A stretch of DNA of 64,000 nucleotides from Brevundimonas naejangsanensis (GCF_003627995.1 NZ_CP032707.1:1912501-1976500); one strand, 5' to 3'. Counted from the first letter of the stretch, positions 29,111 to 38,222 are shown. Numbers and translations are program-made. The notes: a model not told the origin generated them from the letters alone.

Positions 29111-30967
29111 ATGACCCATGCTGATCCCCAACGTCATGCCCAGCCTTCCGGCCGGCCGAGCGGCCGTCCCGGCGCCGGCGCCCTTCTGGCCGAACAGATG
29201 GACGAGGCCGGAGGCAAGCGGGCCAAGAGCCGCAACATTCGCCCTCTGGGCCGCCTGCTGCCCTTCCTCGCGCGACACAAGACGGACGCGGCCATCTCGG
29301 TGGTCTGGCTGCTGGCCTCGACCGTGGCGTCCCTGGGCCTGACGGCGACGGCGCGCGGCGCCATCGACCAGGGCTTCGACAACGGCGGACAGGACATCAA
29401 TCTGTGGTTCCTGATCCTGGGGCTGAACGCGGTGGCGCTGGGGCTGGCGACGGCCCTGCGCTACTTCTACGTCACCAAGACGGGCGAGCGGATGATCGCC
29501 GACCTGCGCACGGCCCTGTTCCAGCGCATCCTGACCCTGGACCCGGTTTTCTTCGCCCATATGCGGACGGGCGAGGTGCTGTCGCGCCTGACCACAGACG
29601 TCCAGTTGGTCGACACCCTGCTGACCACCTCGATCAGCTATGCGCTGCGCAACTTCCTGACCCTGATCGGCGGGGTGATCCTGCTGTTCTTCGTCAGCCC
29701 CAAGCTGACGGGCTTCGTCCTGCTGATCGTGCCGGTGCTGATCGTGCCCCTGTTCCTGTTCGGGCGCATCGTGCGCAAGCTGACGGTGAAGTCGCAGGAC
29801 ACCTTCGCCGGGGCCGTGGGCTTCGCCGGCGAGAGCGTCGACGCCATCGAGACCGTCCAAGCCTTCGGTCGCGAAAAGAGCGCCATCGGCCGTTTCGGCG
29901 CGGCGGTGGAAGAGGCCTTCGGCGTCTCCCTGAAGCGGATGCGGGCGCGGGCGGTGATGACCGCCATGATCATCGTCGTCATGTTCGGCGGCGTCACCCT
30001 GGTGCTGTGGCTGGGGGCGCAGGACGTGATCGCCGGAACCATGACGCCGGGCGCCTTGCTGCAGTTCGTTCTGCTGTCGGTGTTCGCGGCGGGCGCCGTG
30101 GGGGCGCTGGGCGAAAGCTGGGGCGACGTTCAGAAGGCCGCCGGCGCCATGGAGCGGATCGACGAGCTGATGCGCGCCACGCCCGCCATCGCCCCGCCGA
30201 CGAACCCCGTCGCCCTGCCGCAGCCGCCGCGCGGCGAGGTATCGATGTCGGCCGTGGACTTCGCCTATCCGGGGCGTCCCGACCTGCCGGCGCTGAAGGG
30301 CTTCAGCCTGACCGTGCGGCCGGGCGAGACCGTAGCCCTGGTCGGGCCGTCGGGGGCGGGCAAGTCGACGGTCTTCCGCCTGCTGCTGCGCTTCTATGAC
30401 CCGCAGTCGGGCCTGGTGTCGGTGGACGGTGTGGACGTGCGCGCCGCCGATCCGGTCGAGGTGCGCAACCGCTTCGCCTGGGTGTCGCAGGAGGCGCCCT
30501 TGTTCTCGGGCTCGGCGCTGGAGAACATCCGCTTCGGCCGCGAGGCCGCCACGCTGGAGGAAGCCCGCGCCGTCGCCGCCGAGGCCCAGGCCCTGGGCTT
30601 CATCGACGCCCTGCCGGAAGGCTTCGACACGCCGTTGGGCGAGCGCGGCAAGAGCCTGTCGGGCGGCCAGCGCCAGCGTCTGGCCATCGCGCGGGCCCTG
30701 GTGCGCGAGGCGCCGATCCTGCTGCTGGACGAGGCGACCAGCGCGCTCGACGCCGAGAACGAGCGTCTGGTGCAGGCGGCGCTGGATCAGGCCATGTCCG
30801 AACGCACCACCCTGGTTATCGCCCATCGTCTGGCGACCGTGCTGCGCGCCGACCGCATCGTCGTTATGGACGGCGGCCGGGTGGTCGAGGAGGGGACGCA
30901 CGCCGAACTGACTGCCAAGGGCGGGCTGTACGCGCGTCTGGCCAAGCTACAGTTCCAGGGGACGTAA
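29111..30967 (+). CDS. ABC exporter, fused membrane and ATPase domains (MsbA-like)
   Basis: A 618-residue half-transporter. After a hydrophilic N-terminus rich in Pro and Gly, six transmembrane helices lie about 55-330. The ATPase domain has Walker A GPSGAGKST at 412-420, signature LSGGQRQRLAIARA near 515, and Walker B ILLLDEATSALD near 540. Type IV exporters of this shape form dimers and export lipids, drugs or peptides. The loop FHARTGEVLSRLTTDV-like sequence (HMRTGEVLSRLTTD) is the first coupling helix. No neighbouring gene points to a substrate; rpmE diverges and a palindrome pair follows. Confidence 0.92.
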   Translation: MTHADPQRHAQPSGRPSGRPGAGALLAEQMDEAGGKRAKSRNIRPLGRLLPFLARHKTDAAISVVWLLASTVASLGLTATARGAIDQGFDNGGQDINLWFLILGLNAVALGLATALRYFYVTKTGERMIADLRTALFQRILTLDPVFFAHMRTGEVLSRLTTDVQLVDTLLTTSISYALRNFLTLIGGVILLFFVSPKLTGFVLLIVPVLIVPLFLFGRIVRKLTVKSQDTFAGAVGFAGESVDAIETVQAFGREKSAIGRFGAAVEEAFGVSLKRMRARAVMTAMIIVVMFGGVTLVLWLGAQDVIAGTMTPGALLQFVLLSVFAAGAVGALGESWGDVQKAAGAMERIDELMRATPAIAPPTNPVALPQPPRGEVSMSAVDFAYPGRPDLPALKGFSLTVRPGETVALVGPSGAGKSTVFRLLLRFYDPQSGLVSVDGVDVRAADPVEVRNRFAWVSQEAPLFSGSALENIRFGREAATLEEARAVAAEAQALGFIDALPEGFDTPLGERGKSLSGGQRQRLAIARALVREAPILLLDEATSALDAENERLVQAALDQAMSERTTLVIAHRLATVLRADRIVVMDGGRVVEEGTHAELTAKGGLYARLAKLQFQGT

Positions 30968-30969
30968 AC

Positions 30970-31096
30970 GTTCTCCTCTCCATGCAATGGGGAGGTGGCG
31001 CGGAGCCGTAGGCGACGTGACGGAGGGGCCGCTTGGTTCCGCGGTCCCGGCCCCTCCACCGCTTCGCGGTCCCCCTCCCCATTGCATGGGGAGGAA
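30970..31096. repeat. Paired palindromic repeat, family R2
   Basis: Left arm 30970-31030 (CTCTCCATGCAATGGGGAGG and then GACGGAGGGG) and inverted right arm 31050-31096 (CCCCTCCACCGCTTCGCGG and then CTCCCCATTGCATGGGGAGG). The loops differ from the 26875 pair but compensate across arms (ATGCAAT against ATTGCAT), which points to selection for, or inheritance of, pairing. It lies between convergent ABC exporter and glycerophosphodiesterase genes. Confidence 0.85.
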
Positions 31097-31101
31097 AGGC
31101 G

Positions 31102-32142
31102 TCAGCGCGCGTTTACGGCAATCGCAGGAAAATCGCTGAACACCGCATCGACGCCCAGCGCGTAGATCGTCTTCAGCCACCCCGTCAGGTCGCCGTGGTC
31201 GGCGGGCGCTGCGCCCCTGCGATACTGCGCGGGCAGGAACAGGTTCTCGGCCCGAAAAGTCCAGACCACGACCTTCAAGCCCGCCGCATGGGCGTCGCCC
31301 GTTAGGGACGAGGCGGCCAGCGCGCGACCCGCGTCATCGCGCGGTACGACCATCAGATCCTGCACCCCGATGGCGTCAGCGTAGCGGGCGACTTCGGCCA
31401 GTCCCCTCGGCGTCGCCATCTCGGCATAGGCCGCGCCGGGCCGGTCGGCGGGGCCGCCGCTCGATTGCATCAATTGCAGCAGCGGCGCGTCGATGCGCGC
31501 CGCCAGCCGCTCTAGAGTCCCGACCTCGAAGCACTGAATCAGGACGGGTGCGTCCGCGCCGGTCAGACCGTGGCGCTCCAGCGCCGCGACGAAGGCGTCC
31601 TCCATCGGCAGGTTCAGGGCGGCGAAATGGCTGGGGTGCTTCAGCTCGGGCGCGACGCCGATGACGCGGCCGATGCGGGCGCTGGCGTCGCGGGCGATGG
31701 CGACGACCTCTTCGAAGGTCAGGATCGGCTCCTGGCCGTCGAAGGCGGCCGAGGCGGGGCGCAGGGCGGGCAGACGCTCGCGAGCGCGCAAGGTCTTCAG
31801 TTCCGCCAGGGTGAAGTCTTCGGTGAACCAGCCGGGGATGGCCACGCCGTCCACCTCGCGGGTGGTGCGGCGGGCGGCGAACTCGGGGTGGTCGGCGACG
31901 TCGGTGGTTTCGCCGATCTCGTTCTCGTGGCGGACGACCAGGTGGCCGTCGCGGGTCATGACCAGGTCCGGCTCGATGAAGTCCGCGCCCTGTCCGATCG
32001 CCAACTCATAGGCGGCGCGGGTGTGCTCCGGCCGCTCGCCCGAGGCGCCGCGGTGGGCGATGACGGTAGGCTTGGCGGAGGGAGCGGACATGGCCGGTTG
32101 GCTCGACGACAGGAGGACGGCGGTCAGGATGGCGGCGATCAT
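31102..32142 (-). CDS. Periplasmic glycerophosphodiester phosphodiesterase (GlpQ-like)
   Basis: A 346-residue enzyme with a signal peptide (about 1-20) and a GDPD TIM barrel. The catalytic signature AHRGASGERPEHT contains His30 and Arg31, metal ligands are Glu57 and Asp59 (FIEPDLVMTRDGHLV), and the second catalytic His is at 72 (VRHENEIGETT). The TPDG-like inserted region about 80-105 is typical of secreted GlpQ relatives. It releases sn-glycerol-3-phosphate from deacylated phospholipids. ATG at 32142 with no close in-frame alternative. Downstream is a palindrome pair and convergent exporter gene. Confidence 0.92.
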   Translation of the reverse strand: MIAAILTAVLLSSSQPAMSAPSAKPTVIAHRGASGERPEHTRAAYELAIGQGADFIEPDLVMTRDGHLVVRHENEIGETTDVADHPEFAARRTTREVDGVAIPGWFTEDFTLAELKTLRARERLPALRPASAAFDGQEPILTFEEVVAIARDASARIGRVIGVAPELKHPSHFAALNLPMEDAFVAALERHGLTGADAPVLIQCFEVGTLERLAARIDAPLLQLMQSSGGPADRPGAAYAEMATPRGLAEVARYADAIGVQDLMVVPRDDAGRALAASSLTGDAHAAGLKVVVWTFRAENLFLPAQYRRGAAPADHGDLTGWLKTIYALGVDAVFSDFPAIAVNAR

Positions 32143-32186
32143 GCGCGAAGGGTAGGGGCCGGGCGTGACAGGCGCGTGATCGCGTG

Positions 32187-32382
32187 ACCCTCTCCCGGCG
32201 GGAGAGGGCTTGAGCGCACGGCGGCGCAGCCGTCGTTCTTGCGCGAAAGGGTGAGGGGCTGAGGTATCCGTTCGAGCGCCGAGTGACGGCTAACGCCGAC
32301 TTGGCCGGCGAACCCTCACCCTTTCGCCGTAGCCAATCGCTCCGCTCTTGGAGGCTCAAGCCCTCTCCCATCGGGAGAGGGG
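32187..32382. repeat. Paired palindromic repeat, family R4
   Basis: Left arm has CCCTCTCCCGGCGGGAGAGG followed by GCTTGAGC and later AAAGGGTGAGGG; right arm mirrors this with CCCTCACCCTTTCG, GCTCAAGC and CCCTCTCCCATCGGGAGAGG. The gap between the glycerophosphodiesterase start and the IMPase stop (32143-32390) is almost entirely this element. Confidence 0.82.
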
Positions 32383-32390
32383 TGTATGCC

Positions 32391-33197
32391 TTACGCCTCG
32401 CGCAGGATCTTGCGCAGCTTGGCCTGGATGTCGGCGTTGCCGGCGACGATCTGCTTGCCGGTCATCGGGTCGCCGTCCTGGTCGATGGTGGTGACGACGC
32501 CGCCGGCCTCGGTGACCAGCAGGATGCCCGCCGCCACGTCCCACGGCTGCAGGTTGCGCTCGAAGTAGGCGTCGTAGCGGCCCGCCGCGACCCAGGCGAA
32601 GTCCAGCGATGCGGCGCCCAGACGGCGGATGCCAGCGACGCGCTGGCCCACGGCGTGGATGTCCTTGATGGCCTGGCCGTGGCCCGTCTTGCCGATGAAG
32701 GGCAGGCCGGTGGCGATCAGGCTCTCGGCCAGGTCCTTGCGGCCGGCGATGCGGATGCGCTGGTCGTTGAGGTAGCAGCCCTTGCCCTTTTCGGCCCAGA
32801 ACATCTCGTTCATGACCGGGTTGTAGGTGACGCAGGCCACGATCTCGGACGTGCCGTCGGGGTGCTTGCGCTCCAGGCCCACCGTGATGGCGAAGTGGGG
32901 CATGGCGTGCATGAAGTTGGTGGTGCCGTCGATCGGGTCGACGATCCAGGTGTGGGTCTTGTCGGTGCCCTCGATCATGCCGCGTTCCTCGCCCAGGAAG
33001 CCGTAGCCGGGGCGGGCCTTCAGCAGCAGTTCGAACAGGGTCTGTTCCGCCTTGATGTCGGCGGCGGTGACGAAGTCGCCGGGGCCCTTGCGGGACACCT
33101 GGAGCTGGGACACCTCGCCGAAATCCCGGAGCATCGGGCGGGCGGTCTTGCGGACGGCGTCCATCATGACCTGGAGCAGGGCGGAAGCGAGGGCCAT
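32391..33197 (-). CDS. Inositol-monophosphatase-family phosphatase
   Basis: A 268-residue Mg-dependent phosphatase of the SuhB/IMPase family. Metal ligands appear as Glu70 (GEERGM), Asp87 and Asp90 in DPIDGTTNF, and WDVAAG near residue 210 as the C-terminal site. Substrates in the family include inositol-1-phosphate, and the E. coli member also modulates ribosome-related transcription. AGGAGAACCGCC precedes the ATG. Between it and efp upstream is a strong hairpin, so it may have its own promoter. Which substrate is used cannot be told. Confidence 0.92.
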   Translation of the reverse strand: MALASALLQVMMDAVRKTARPMLRDFGEVSQLQVSRKGPGDFVTAADIKAEQTLFELLLKARPGYGFLGEERGMIEGTDKTHTWIVDPIDGTTNFMHAMPHFAITVGLERKHPDGTSEIVACVTYNPVMNEMFWAEKGKGCYLNDQRIRIAGRKDLAESLIATGLPFIGKTGHGQAIKDIHAVGQRVAGIRRLGAASLDFAWVAAGRYDAYFERNLQPWDVAAGILLVTEAGGVVTTIDQDGDPMTGKQIVAGNADIQAKLRKILREA

Positions 33198-33260
33198 TGG
33201 CGGTTCTCCTGATCCGTCGATCCTCAAAAGGCCTGTGGCCCGGATGGACGGAGAAGCAAA

Positions 33261-33285
33261 AGGGGCGCGGACCATCCGCGCCCCT
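33261..33285 (-). terminator. Terminator of efp
   Basis: Perfect 11-bp stem AGGGGCGCGGA / TCCGCGCCCCT around a CCA loop; on the minus strand it is followed by TTTT. It lies 44 bases after the efp stop. Confidence 0.85.
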
Positions 33286-33329
33286 GTAGTCTTAACTTGC
33301 CCGACCTTGGCCGGGAAAGGCGGTGTTTT

Positions 33330-33896
33330 TTAGTCCGCGCGGCGGACGTATTCGCCGGTCGAGGTGTCGACGACGATCTTCTCGCCCGCCGACATGAAGG
33401 GCGGGATCATGACGCGGATGCCGTTCGAGGCCTTGGCCGGCTTGTAGGACGACGAGGCGGTCTGGCCCTTCACGGTCGGCTCGGTCTCGACGACTTCGAG
33501 CACGACCTGTTCCGGCAGCTCCAGGCCGATCGGACGATCTTCGTGCGACTCGATGACGACCTTCATGCCTTCCTGCAGGTAGGGGATGCGGTCTTCGCCG
33601 ACCCAGCCCTTTTGCAGTTCGATCTGCTCATAGGACTCGTCGTCCATGAAGACGAGGGTGTCGCCGTTGTCGAACAGGTAGGAGTAGTCGCGCTGCTCCA
33701 GGGTGACGCGCTCGACCTTGTCTTCCGAGCGGAAGCGTTCGTTCAGCTTGTTGCCGGTCTCGAGGTTCTTGGCCTCGACGTTGGCGAAGGCGCCGCCCTT
33801 GCCGGGCTTGACGTGGCTGGCCTTGGTGACGACCCACAGGCCGCCATTGTGTTGCAGGACCATGCCGGGCTTGATGGTGTTGGCGTTGATTTTCAT
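33330..33896 (-). CDS. efp: Translation elongation factor P
   Basis: A 188-residue EF-P that relieves ribosome stalling at poly-proline motifs. The three-domain fold is fully present, with the tip loop [10 protein letters not shown] carrying Lys33, the position that is beta-lysylated in E. coli, rather than Arg (rhamnosylated) or the PGLP-type loop. The C-terminal block [20 protein letters not shown] is the family signature. No epmA/epmB modification genes are in this window. Start and length are exactly those of the family. Confidence 0.97.
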   Translation of the reverse strand: MKINANTIKPGMVLQHNGGLWVVTKASHVKPGKGGAFANVEAKNLETGNKLNERFRSEDKVERVTLEQRDYSYLFDNGDTLVFMDDESYEQIELQKGWVGEDRIPYLQEGMKVVIESHEDRPIGLELPEQVVLEVVETEPTVKGQTASSSYKPAKASNGIRVMIPPFMSAGEKIVVDTSTGEYVRRAD

Positions 33897-34034
33897 GGAG
33901 AACCGTAGGGCTCGTTGCAGGGCTGGCGGGCGCCTGCCGCCGGGGCGGGGCGCTCCAAATCGCCGCGAGCCCTAGAGGATACGGGCAAAAAGGGCAATGG
34001 CGGGGGGCGCAAGGCGGCCGCTTCTCCCCGACGC

Positions 34035-34139
34035 CGTCATGCCCGGACTTGATCCGGGCATCCAGCAAGCGGGGCCGGGAAGGATGTGCTGTCAAACGGC
34101 AGTGCGGCTGGATCGTCGGGTCAAGCCCGACGATGACGG
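34035..34139. repeat. Paired palindromic repeat, family R3
   Basis: Left arm 34035-34065 (palindrome GCCCGGACTTGATCCGGGC) and right arm 34110-34139 (GTCGGGTCAAGCCCGAC) in inverted orientation, each within the CGTCAT...ATGACG frame of the family. The inner sequence has diverged between arms more than in other pairs. It lies just after the bfr stop codon. Confidence 0.8.
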
Positions 34140-34158
34140 CACGGAAGGTGAGGGGGCC

Positions 34159-34659
34159 TCAGCCGCCCGTGGCGGCGCCGTCGGTGGTGATTTCCTTCAT
34201 CGCCGACTGCAGATAGTTCTGCGCGCCCATCAGCTTGATCAGGCTGTGCTGGTTCTCGAGGAAGTCGACGTGCTCCTCGGTGTCGGCCAGGATCTTCATT
34301 AGCAGGTCGCGGCTGACGTAGTCGCGGGCTTCCTCGCACTGGGTGACGGCGTCGCGCGTCGTGGCGCGGCTGTCGATCTCGAGCTGCAGGTCGGCGCCCA
34401 GGCATTCGATCGGGTCCTCGCCGACCTTGAGCTTGTGCAGGTCCTGCAGGTTGGGCAGGCCGTCCAGGAAGAGGATGCGCTTGATCAGCATGTCGGCGTG
34501 CTTCATCTCGCCGATCGATTCTTCGTAGATGACGTTGCCGAGGTGGCTGAGGCCCCAGCTCTCGAACATGCGGGCGTGCAGGAAGTACTGGTTCACCGCC
34601 GTCAGCTCGTTGGTCAGCACCGCGTTGAGGGTGCGGATGATCGCGGGATCGCCCTTCAT
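34159..34659 (-). CDS. bfr: Bacterioferritin
   Basis: A 166-residue iron-storage protein forming 24-subunit cages. Diiron ligands are all there: Glu18, Glu51, His54, plus downstream Glu and His in the third and fourth helices (QCEEARDYVSRD, TEEHVDFLE), and the haem-ligating Met52 in EMKHADML. The start at 34659 is chosen because AAGGA lies seven bases upstream; the upstream TTG at 34674 would include that site. A possible iron-responsive operator lies between it and the bfd gene, which is transcribed in the same direction and encodes its electron donor partner. Confidence 0.96.
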   Translation of the reverse strand: MKGDPAIIRTLNAVLTNELTAVNQYFLHARMFESWGLSHLGNVIYEESIGEMKHADMLIKRILFLDGLPNLQDLHKLKVGEDPIECLGADLQLEIDSRATTRDAVTQCEEARDYVSRDLLMKILADTEEHVDFLENQHSLIKLMGAQNYLQSAMKEITTDGAATGG

Positions 34660-34763
34660 GGTCGTGTCCTTCAAAAAGCGGCGGCGGAGACGGCGTCGAC
34701 GCGACGCCGGGACCTCTCGACCGCCCGTGACGACCTTTATAGCACGGCTTGAACGCCGTTGAT

Positions 34764-34805
34764 TATTTGCGAGTTCTTATCACTGCATTGATAATGCGAG
34801 TGAAA
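34764..34805. promoter_or_regulatory. Possible iron-responsive operator upstream of bfr
   Basis: A locally AT-rich stretch in the bfd-bfr gap with two TGCGAG repeats and a GCATTGATAATGC inverted repeat. The position about 105-145 bases before the bfr start and the match in style to Fur/Irr sites suggest iron control, but it is less convincing than the box at 35068. Confidence 0.35.
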
Positions 34806-34824
34806 TCCGCTTTCAAAAGCGCGT

Positions 34825-35010
34825 TTATTCGGCCGCGATGGCGAAGGCCGTCTGCTGCTCCTGGATCATCTGGCGCATTTCGCAGACGCATTTGGCGCAC
34901 TGGGGCGCGCACTGGTGGCTGGCGAAGATGTCCTTGGGACGGCTGGCGCCCGCCTCGATGGCGAGGGCGACGTCACGCTGGCGAAGACCGTTACAGTTGC
35001 AGACGTACAA
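34825..35010 (-). CDS. bfd: Bacterioferritin-associated ferredoxin
   Basis: A 61-residue [2Fe-2S] protein that reduces bacterioferritin haem to release stored iron. The cluster ligands match E. coli Bfd in number and spacing: Cys4 and Cys6 (MYVCNCN), Cys38 and Cys41 (CAPQCAKC), with extra cysteines at 34 and 43. The product is of normal length. It lies upstream of bfr in the same direction with about 165 bases between, and a good Fur-type box lies about 60 bases upstream of its ATG, so expression under iron starvation is expected. Confidence 0.94.
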   Translation of the reverse strand: MYVCNCNGLRQRDVALAIEAGASRPKDIFASHQCAPQCAKCVCEMRQMIQEQQTAFAIAAE

Positions 35011-35067
35011 GGCAGGGTCCCAAAGAGAACGCTGAGAATGGCTCGCTATAGCATTTATTAGGGCGGG

Positions 35068-35086
35068 TGCAAATCATTCTCATAAC
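35068..35086. promoter_or_regulatory. Fur-type box upstream of bfd
   Basis: TGCAAATCATTCTCATAA matches the AT-rich Fur consensus half AATCATTCTCAT very well. It lies 58-76 bases upstream of bfd and 57-75 bases before thiE, so it could affect both, though bfd is the natural target. Confidence 0.65.
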
Positions 35087-35142
35087 CGTCGCCGTGCGCC
35101 GTCGACATTGACGGGGGCGAGCGCGGAGGGCAGGGCGGGGGC

Positions 35143-35802
35143 ATGGCTCGTCAACCGCAAATTCCGTCCCGCCCGGCCTGTCGGCTGTATCTGATCACCC
35201 CGCCCGCCATTCCCGACCTGGAGGCCTTTGCGGCTGACTTGGAGGCGGCCCTGTCGGCGGGCGACGCGGCGGCCCTGCAGATCCGGCTCAAGGACGTGCC
35301 GGACGCCGAGATCGTGCGGGCGGTGGAGCGGCTGGGGCCGATCTGCCGGGCGCATGACGTCGCCCTGATCCTGAACGACCGGCCGGACCTGGCGCGGGCG
35401 ACCGGCTGCGACGGGGTGCATGTGGGGCAGGACGACGCCTCCCTGGCCGAGGCGAGGCGCATCATGGGGCCGGACGCCATGATCGGCGTCACCTGCCACG
35501 ACAGCCGCCACCTGGCCATGGAAGCCGCCGAGGCGGGCGCCGACTATGTGGCCTTCGGCGCCTTCTTCCCGACCGGGACCAAGGAGGTCGTCCACCGCGC
35601 CGAGCCCGAGATCCTGACCATCTGGCAGGAGACGATGGAGGTCCCTTGCGTCGCCATCGGCGGGATCACCGTCGAGAACGCGGCCGGACTGGCGGCGGCG
35701 GGCGCGGATTTCGTGGCGGTCAGCGCGGGGGTCTGGGCCTATCCGCAGGGACCGGCGGCGGCGATGCGGGCCTTTGACGCCGCCCTCGCGGGCGCGGCCT
35801 GA
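35143..35802 (+). CDS. thiE: Thiamine phosphate synthase
   Basis: A 219-residue TIM-barrel enzyme coupling HMP-PP and the thiazole phosphate to thiamine phosphate. Family motifs: LYLITPP at the start of the barrel (about 15-21), ALQIRLKD (about 44-51; the usual QLR), ILNDRPDLA (about 76-84), [10 protein letters not shown] (about 91-100), [10 protein letters not shown] (about 138-147) and VAIGGIT (about 169-175). It is a somewhat diverged member but has all substrate-binding segments. No TPP riboswitch was seen upstream, and other thi genes are not nearby. Divergent from bfd. Confidence 0.9.
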   Translation: MARQPQIPSRPACRLYLITPPAIPDLEAFAADLEAALSAGDAAALQIRLKDVPDAEIVRAVERLGPICRAHDVALILNDRPDLARATGCDGVHVGQDDASLAEARRIMGPDAMIGVTCHDSRHLAMEAAEAGADYVAFGAFFPTGTKEVVHRAEPEILTIWQETMEVPCVAIGGITVENAAGLAAAGADFVAVSAGVWAYPQGPAAAMRAFDAALAGAA

Positions 35803-35866
35803 CTTCAGAGGATGTTTAGGAAGGTGGGGCAGGGTCGGTCGGCAGTTTCGCACACCGGACCCGACC

Positions 35867-37546
35867 ATGACGATGAGCCGCGCGCTCGAAAGGACTGAAG
35901 CCGTCGCGGAGCCGACGGGCCAGGCGCCCGTTGCGGCTCCGGCGCCGCAGGCCAACTCGACCTTTTTCCGCCAGCCCCTGGCGCCGATCCTGACCGCCAT
36001 GGGCGTGACGGTTCTAGTGGTGCTGGCCATCGGGTTCGCTCGCACCAACGGCTTGGTCGCAGCCTTGTGGGGAGCGGGCGGGCTGGCCCTGGCGCTGTGG
36101 CTGCGCGGCGGTCGCGGCCTGGCCTATGACTGCGGCTTCGGCGTGCTGATCGCGGCGGGCGTGCTGGCGGGCGAATTCCTGGTCGGCAACGGCCCGGCCC
36201 TGTCGCTGATGTTCACGGTCGCCAACCTGATGGAGATCGCCCTGGCGGTGGTCTTGACGCGGCGGCTGGTGACCGGCCTGCACGTCGACAGCGTCGAGGG
36301 CCTGGCGCGATTCCTGACCATCTGCGCCGTGGCCCCCCTGCCGGCGGCTCTGTTCAGCGCGGTGGCGCTGGACATGATGGTCGGCGCCGACCTGCTGGAT
36401 TCCCTGCGCATCTGGTGGACGGGTCACGCCCTGGGCTTCGCCGTGCTGGGGGTTTTCGGCCTGACGCTGCGGCGATCGCATATGCGCATCCTGCGCCGAC
36501 CGGTTCGACTGGCCGAGGGCCTCTTCCTGATCGGGATGATCGTCGCGGCCTGCTACGCCATCTTTTCCCGCCTGAGCCTGCCCTACGGCTTTCTGCTGCT
36601 GCCCTTGCTGGTGATCATGGCGGTGAGGTTCCGGGTCATCGGGATCGCCTGGGCCCTGCTGATCGTGGCGGTCATGGCCATCGGCGGGACCATGGCCGGG
36701 AACGGCCCCTATTACAGCTTCACGCCCGAGGAGCGGGCCCTTCTGGGGCAACTTCTGGTGCTGCTGGGCTATATGCCGATCGTCATGGTCGCGGCCCTGC
36801 TGGAGGAACGCGATCGCCTTACCGAGCGGGCCCGCGAGGGCCGGGCGCGCGCCGAGCGCGCCTCGGCCGCCAAGTCGCGCCTGCTGGCCAACGTCGCCCA
36901 TGAGATCAAGAGCCCCATCGGCGGGGTCATCGGCATCGGCGAGCTGTGGGCCGGCGGCCAACTGGGCGCGACCACCCCCAGCCAGGTCGAGATGGCGCAG
37001 ATGCTGGTCAAGACGGCGCGCCAGGTCGAGGCCCTGACCCATGATCTGCTCGACGTGGCGCGGGCCGAGGCCGGGGCGGTCAAGGTCGACCTGCGGCCCA
37101 CGGAGGTAGTGGGCGTGCTGGAGGACGTGCGCCGCAGCCTGCTGCTGAATCCGGACGCGGCGGCGATGAGGATCGAGGTCGTCGCGGTCGGCGACGCCCT
37201 GGTGGCCCGAGCTGATTCCCAGCGACTGACCCAGGTGGTCGGCAACCTGGCCAGCAACGCCGTCAAATACGGCGCCTCGGGCGGGCAGGTTCTCCTGCGC
37301 GCGGCCTGGCGCGGCGACCGCGTGCGCATTGATGTCGTCGACCGGGGGCCGGGCCTGTCGGTCGAGAAGCAGGCCCAGTTGTTCGAACCCTTCAACCGTC
37401 TGGGCCTGGAGCGGTCGACGATCGAGGGGCACGGCGTCGGCCTGACCCTGGCCAAGCGGCTGATCGAGCTTCAGGGCGGCGAGATCGGCGTGGTCTCGGC
37501 TCCGGGCGAGGGCGCGACCTTCTGGGTGGAGTTGCCCGGCGCCTGA
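35867..37546 (+). CDS. Membrane sensor histidine kinase (MASE1-like sensor)
   Basis: A 559-residue protein. About residues 35-310 contain some eight hydrophobic helices with the look of a MASE1 integral sensor. A short coiled coil (about 315-340) leads to the HisKA domain with the phosphorylated His345 in VAHEIKSPIGG and the HATPase domain: N box GNLASNAVKYG (near 460), G1 DRGPGL, F box FEPFNRLG, and G2 GHGVGLTLAKRL near 525. All catalytic boxes are intact. No response regulator gene is adjacent, so it is an orphan kinase in this window. The ATG at 35867 is selected; in-frame sequence before it overlaps the end of thiE. Confidence 0.88.
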   Translation: MTMSRALERTEAVAEPTGQAPVAAPAPQANSTFFRQPLAPILTAMGVTVLVVLAIGFARTNGLVAALWGAGGLALALWLRGGRGLAYDCGFGVLIAAGVLAGEFLVGNGPALSLMFTVANLMEIALAVVLTRRLVTGLHVDSVEGLARFLTICAVAPLPAALFSAVALDMMVGADLLDSLRIWWTGHALGFAVLGVFGLTLRRSHMRILRRPVRLAEGLFLIGMIVAACYAIFSRLSLPYGFLLLPLLVIMAVRFRVIGIAWALLIVAVMAIGGTMAGNGPYYSFTPEERALLGQLLVLLGYMPIVMVAALLEERDRLTERAREGRARAERASAAKSRLLANVAHEIKSPIGGVIGIGELWAGGQLGATTPSQVEMAQMLVKTARQVEALTHDLLDVARAEAGAVKVDLRPTEVVGVLEDVRRSLLLNPDAAAMRIEVVAVGDALVARADSQRLTQVVGNLASNAVKYGASGGQVLLRAAWRGDRVRIDVVDRGPGLSVEKQAQLFEPFNRLGLERSTIEGHGVGLTLAKRLIELQGGEIGVVSAPGEGATFWVELPGA

Positions 37547-37592
37547 CGCCGCGGCTTGACCGGGCAGGGCGGGCGCCGCCAATGTCGCGGCC

Positions 37593-38222
37593 ATGAAAGC
37601 CGCATTCGCCGCCGCCCTGACGCTGATCGCCGCGCCCGTCGCTCTGTCCGCGACCGCCGCTGCCGCCGCTCAGCAGGATTCCGCCGAGCGCGCCCGCATC
37701 GAGGAACTGACCCGCCGGTTGAACGGGGGAGCCCCAGCCGCCGCGCCTTCCCCGTCCGCCGCCGCGCCGTCGGCGGGGGCTTCCCCGGCCGCCCCGCCGC
37801 CTGCGGCGCCGGCCGCATCGACCCCGCAGACGGCTCCGGCGGCGCCGGCGATCGAGCCCAGGGCCCTGAGCGCCGCGGATCGCGCCGCCTTGCCGTTCCG
37901 CATGGACCTGCCGACGGGATTCCAACTGGTCGAAGGCCGCGCCGCACCGGGCGCGCGCATCTATTCGGCGCGCAAGGCGGGCAAGACCTACCTGATGATC
38001 TACGCCGGGCCGTCGTCGCAGTTTCCCATCTATGACGGAGAGCGGGTGACGGCGGGGGGGCGGGTCTCCGTCGTGACGCCGCAGGGCGAGCGTCGGGTGG
38101 CCATGGAACACCTGTTCCAGCGCTCGGGCGACCCGGCCGAGATTCACGTCTGGCTGATGAGCCTGGAGGGCGCCGAGCGCGACGAGGCCGAGCGAATCGC
38201 CCAGACGGTGGACCCGAAATAG
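37593..38222 (+). CDS. Secreted protein of unknown function with Ala/Pro-rich linker
   Basis: A 209-residue exported protein. Residues 1-26 are a clear signal peptide; a short helix with IEELTRRLNG follows; residues about 45-90 are an Ala/Pro/Ser low-complexity linker; the C-terminal 110 residues look like a small folded domain beginning LPFRMDLPTGFQLVEGRA and ending near TVDPK. I recognise no family. It starts 46 bases after the kinase gene and may be co-transcribed with it. Confidence 0.65.
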   Translation: MKAAFAAALTLIAAPVALSATAAAAAQQDSAERARIEELTRRLNGGAPAAAPSPSAAAPSAGASPAAPPPAAPAASTPQTAPAAPAIEPRALSAADRAALPFRMDLPTGFQLVEGRAAPGARIYSARKAGKTYLMIYAGPSSQFPIYDGERVTAGGRVSVVTPQGERRVAMEHLFQRSGDPAEIHVWLMSLEGAERDEAERIAQTVDPK

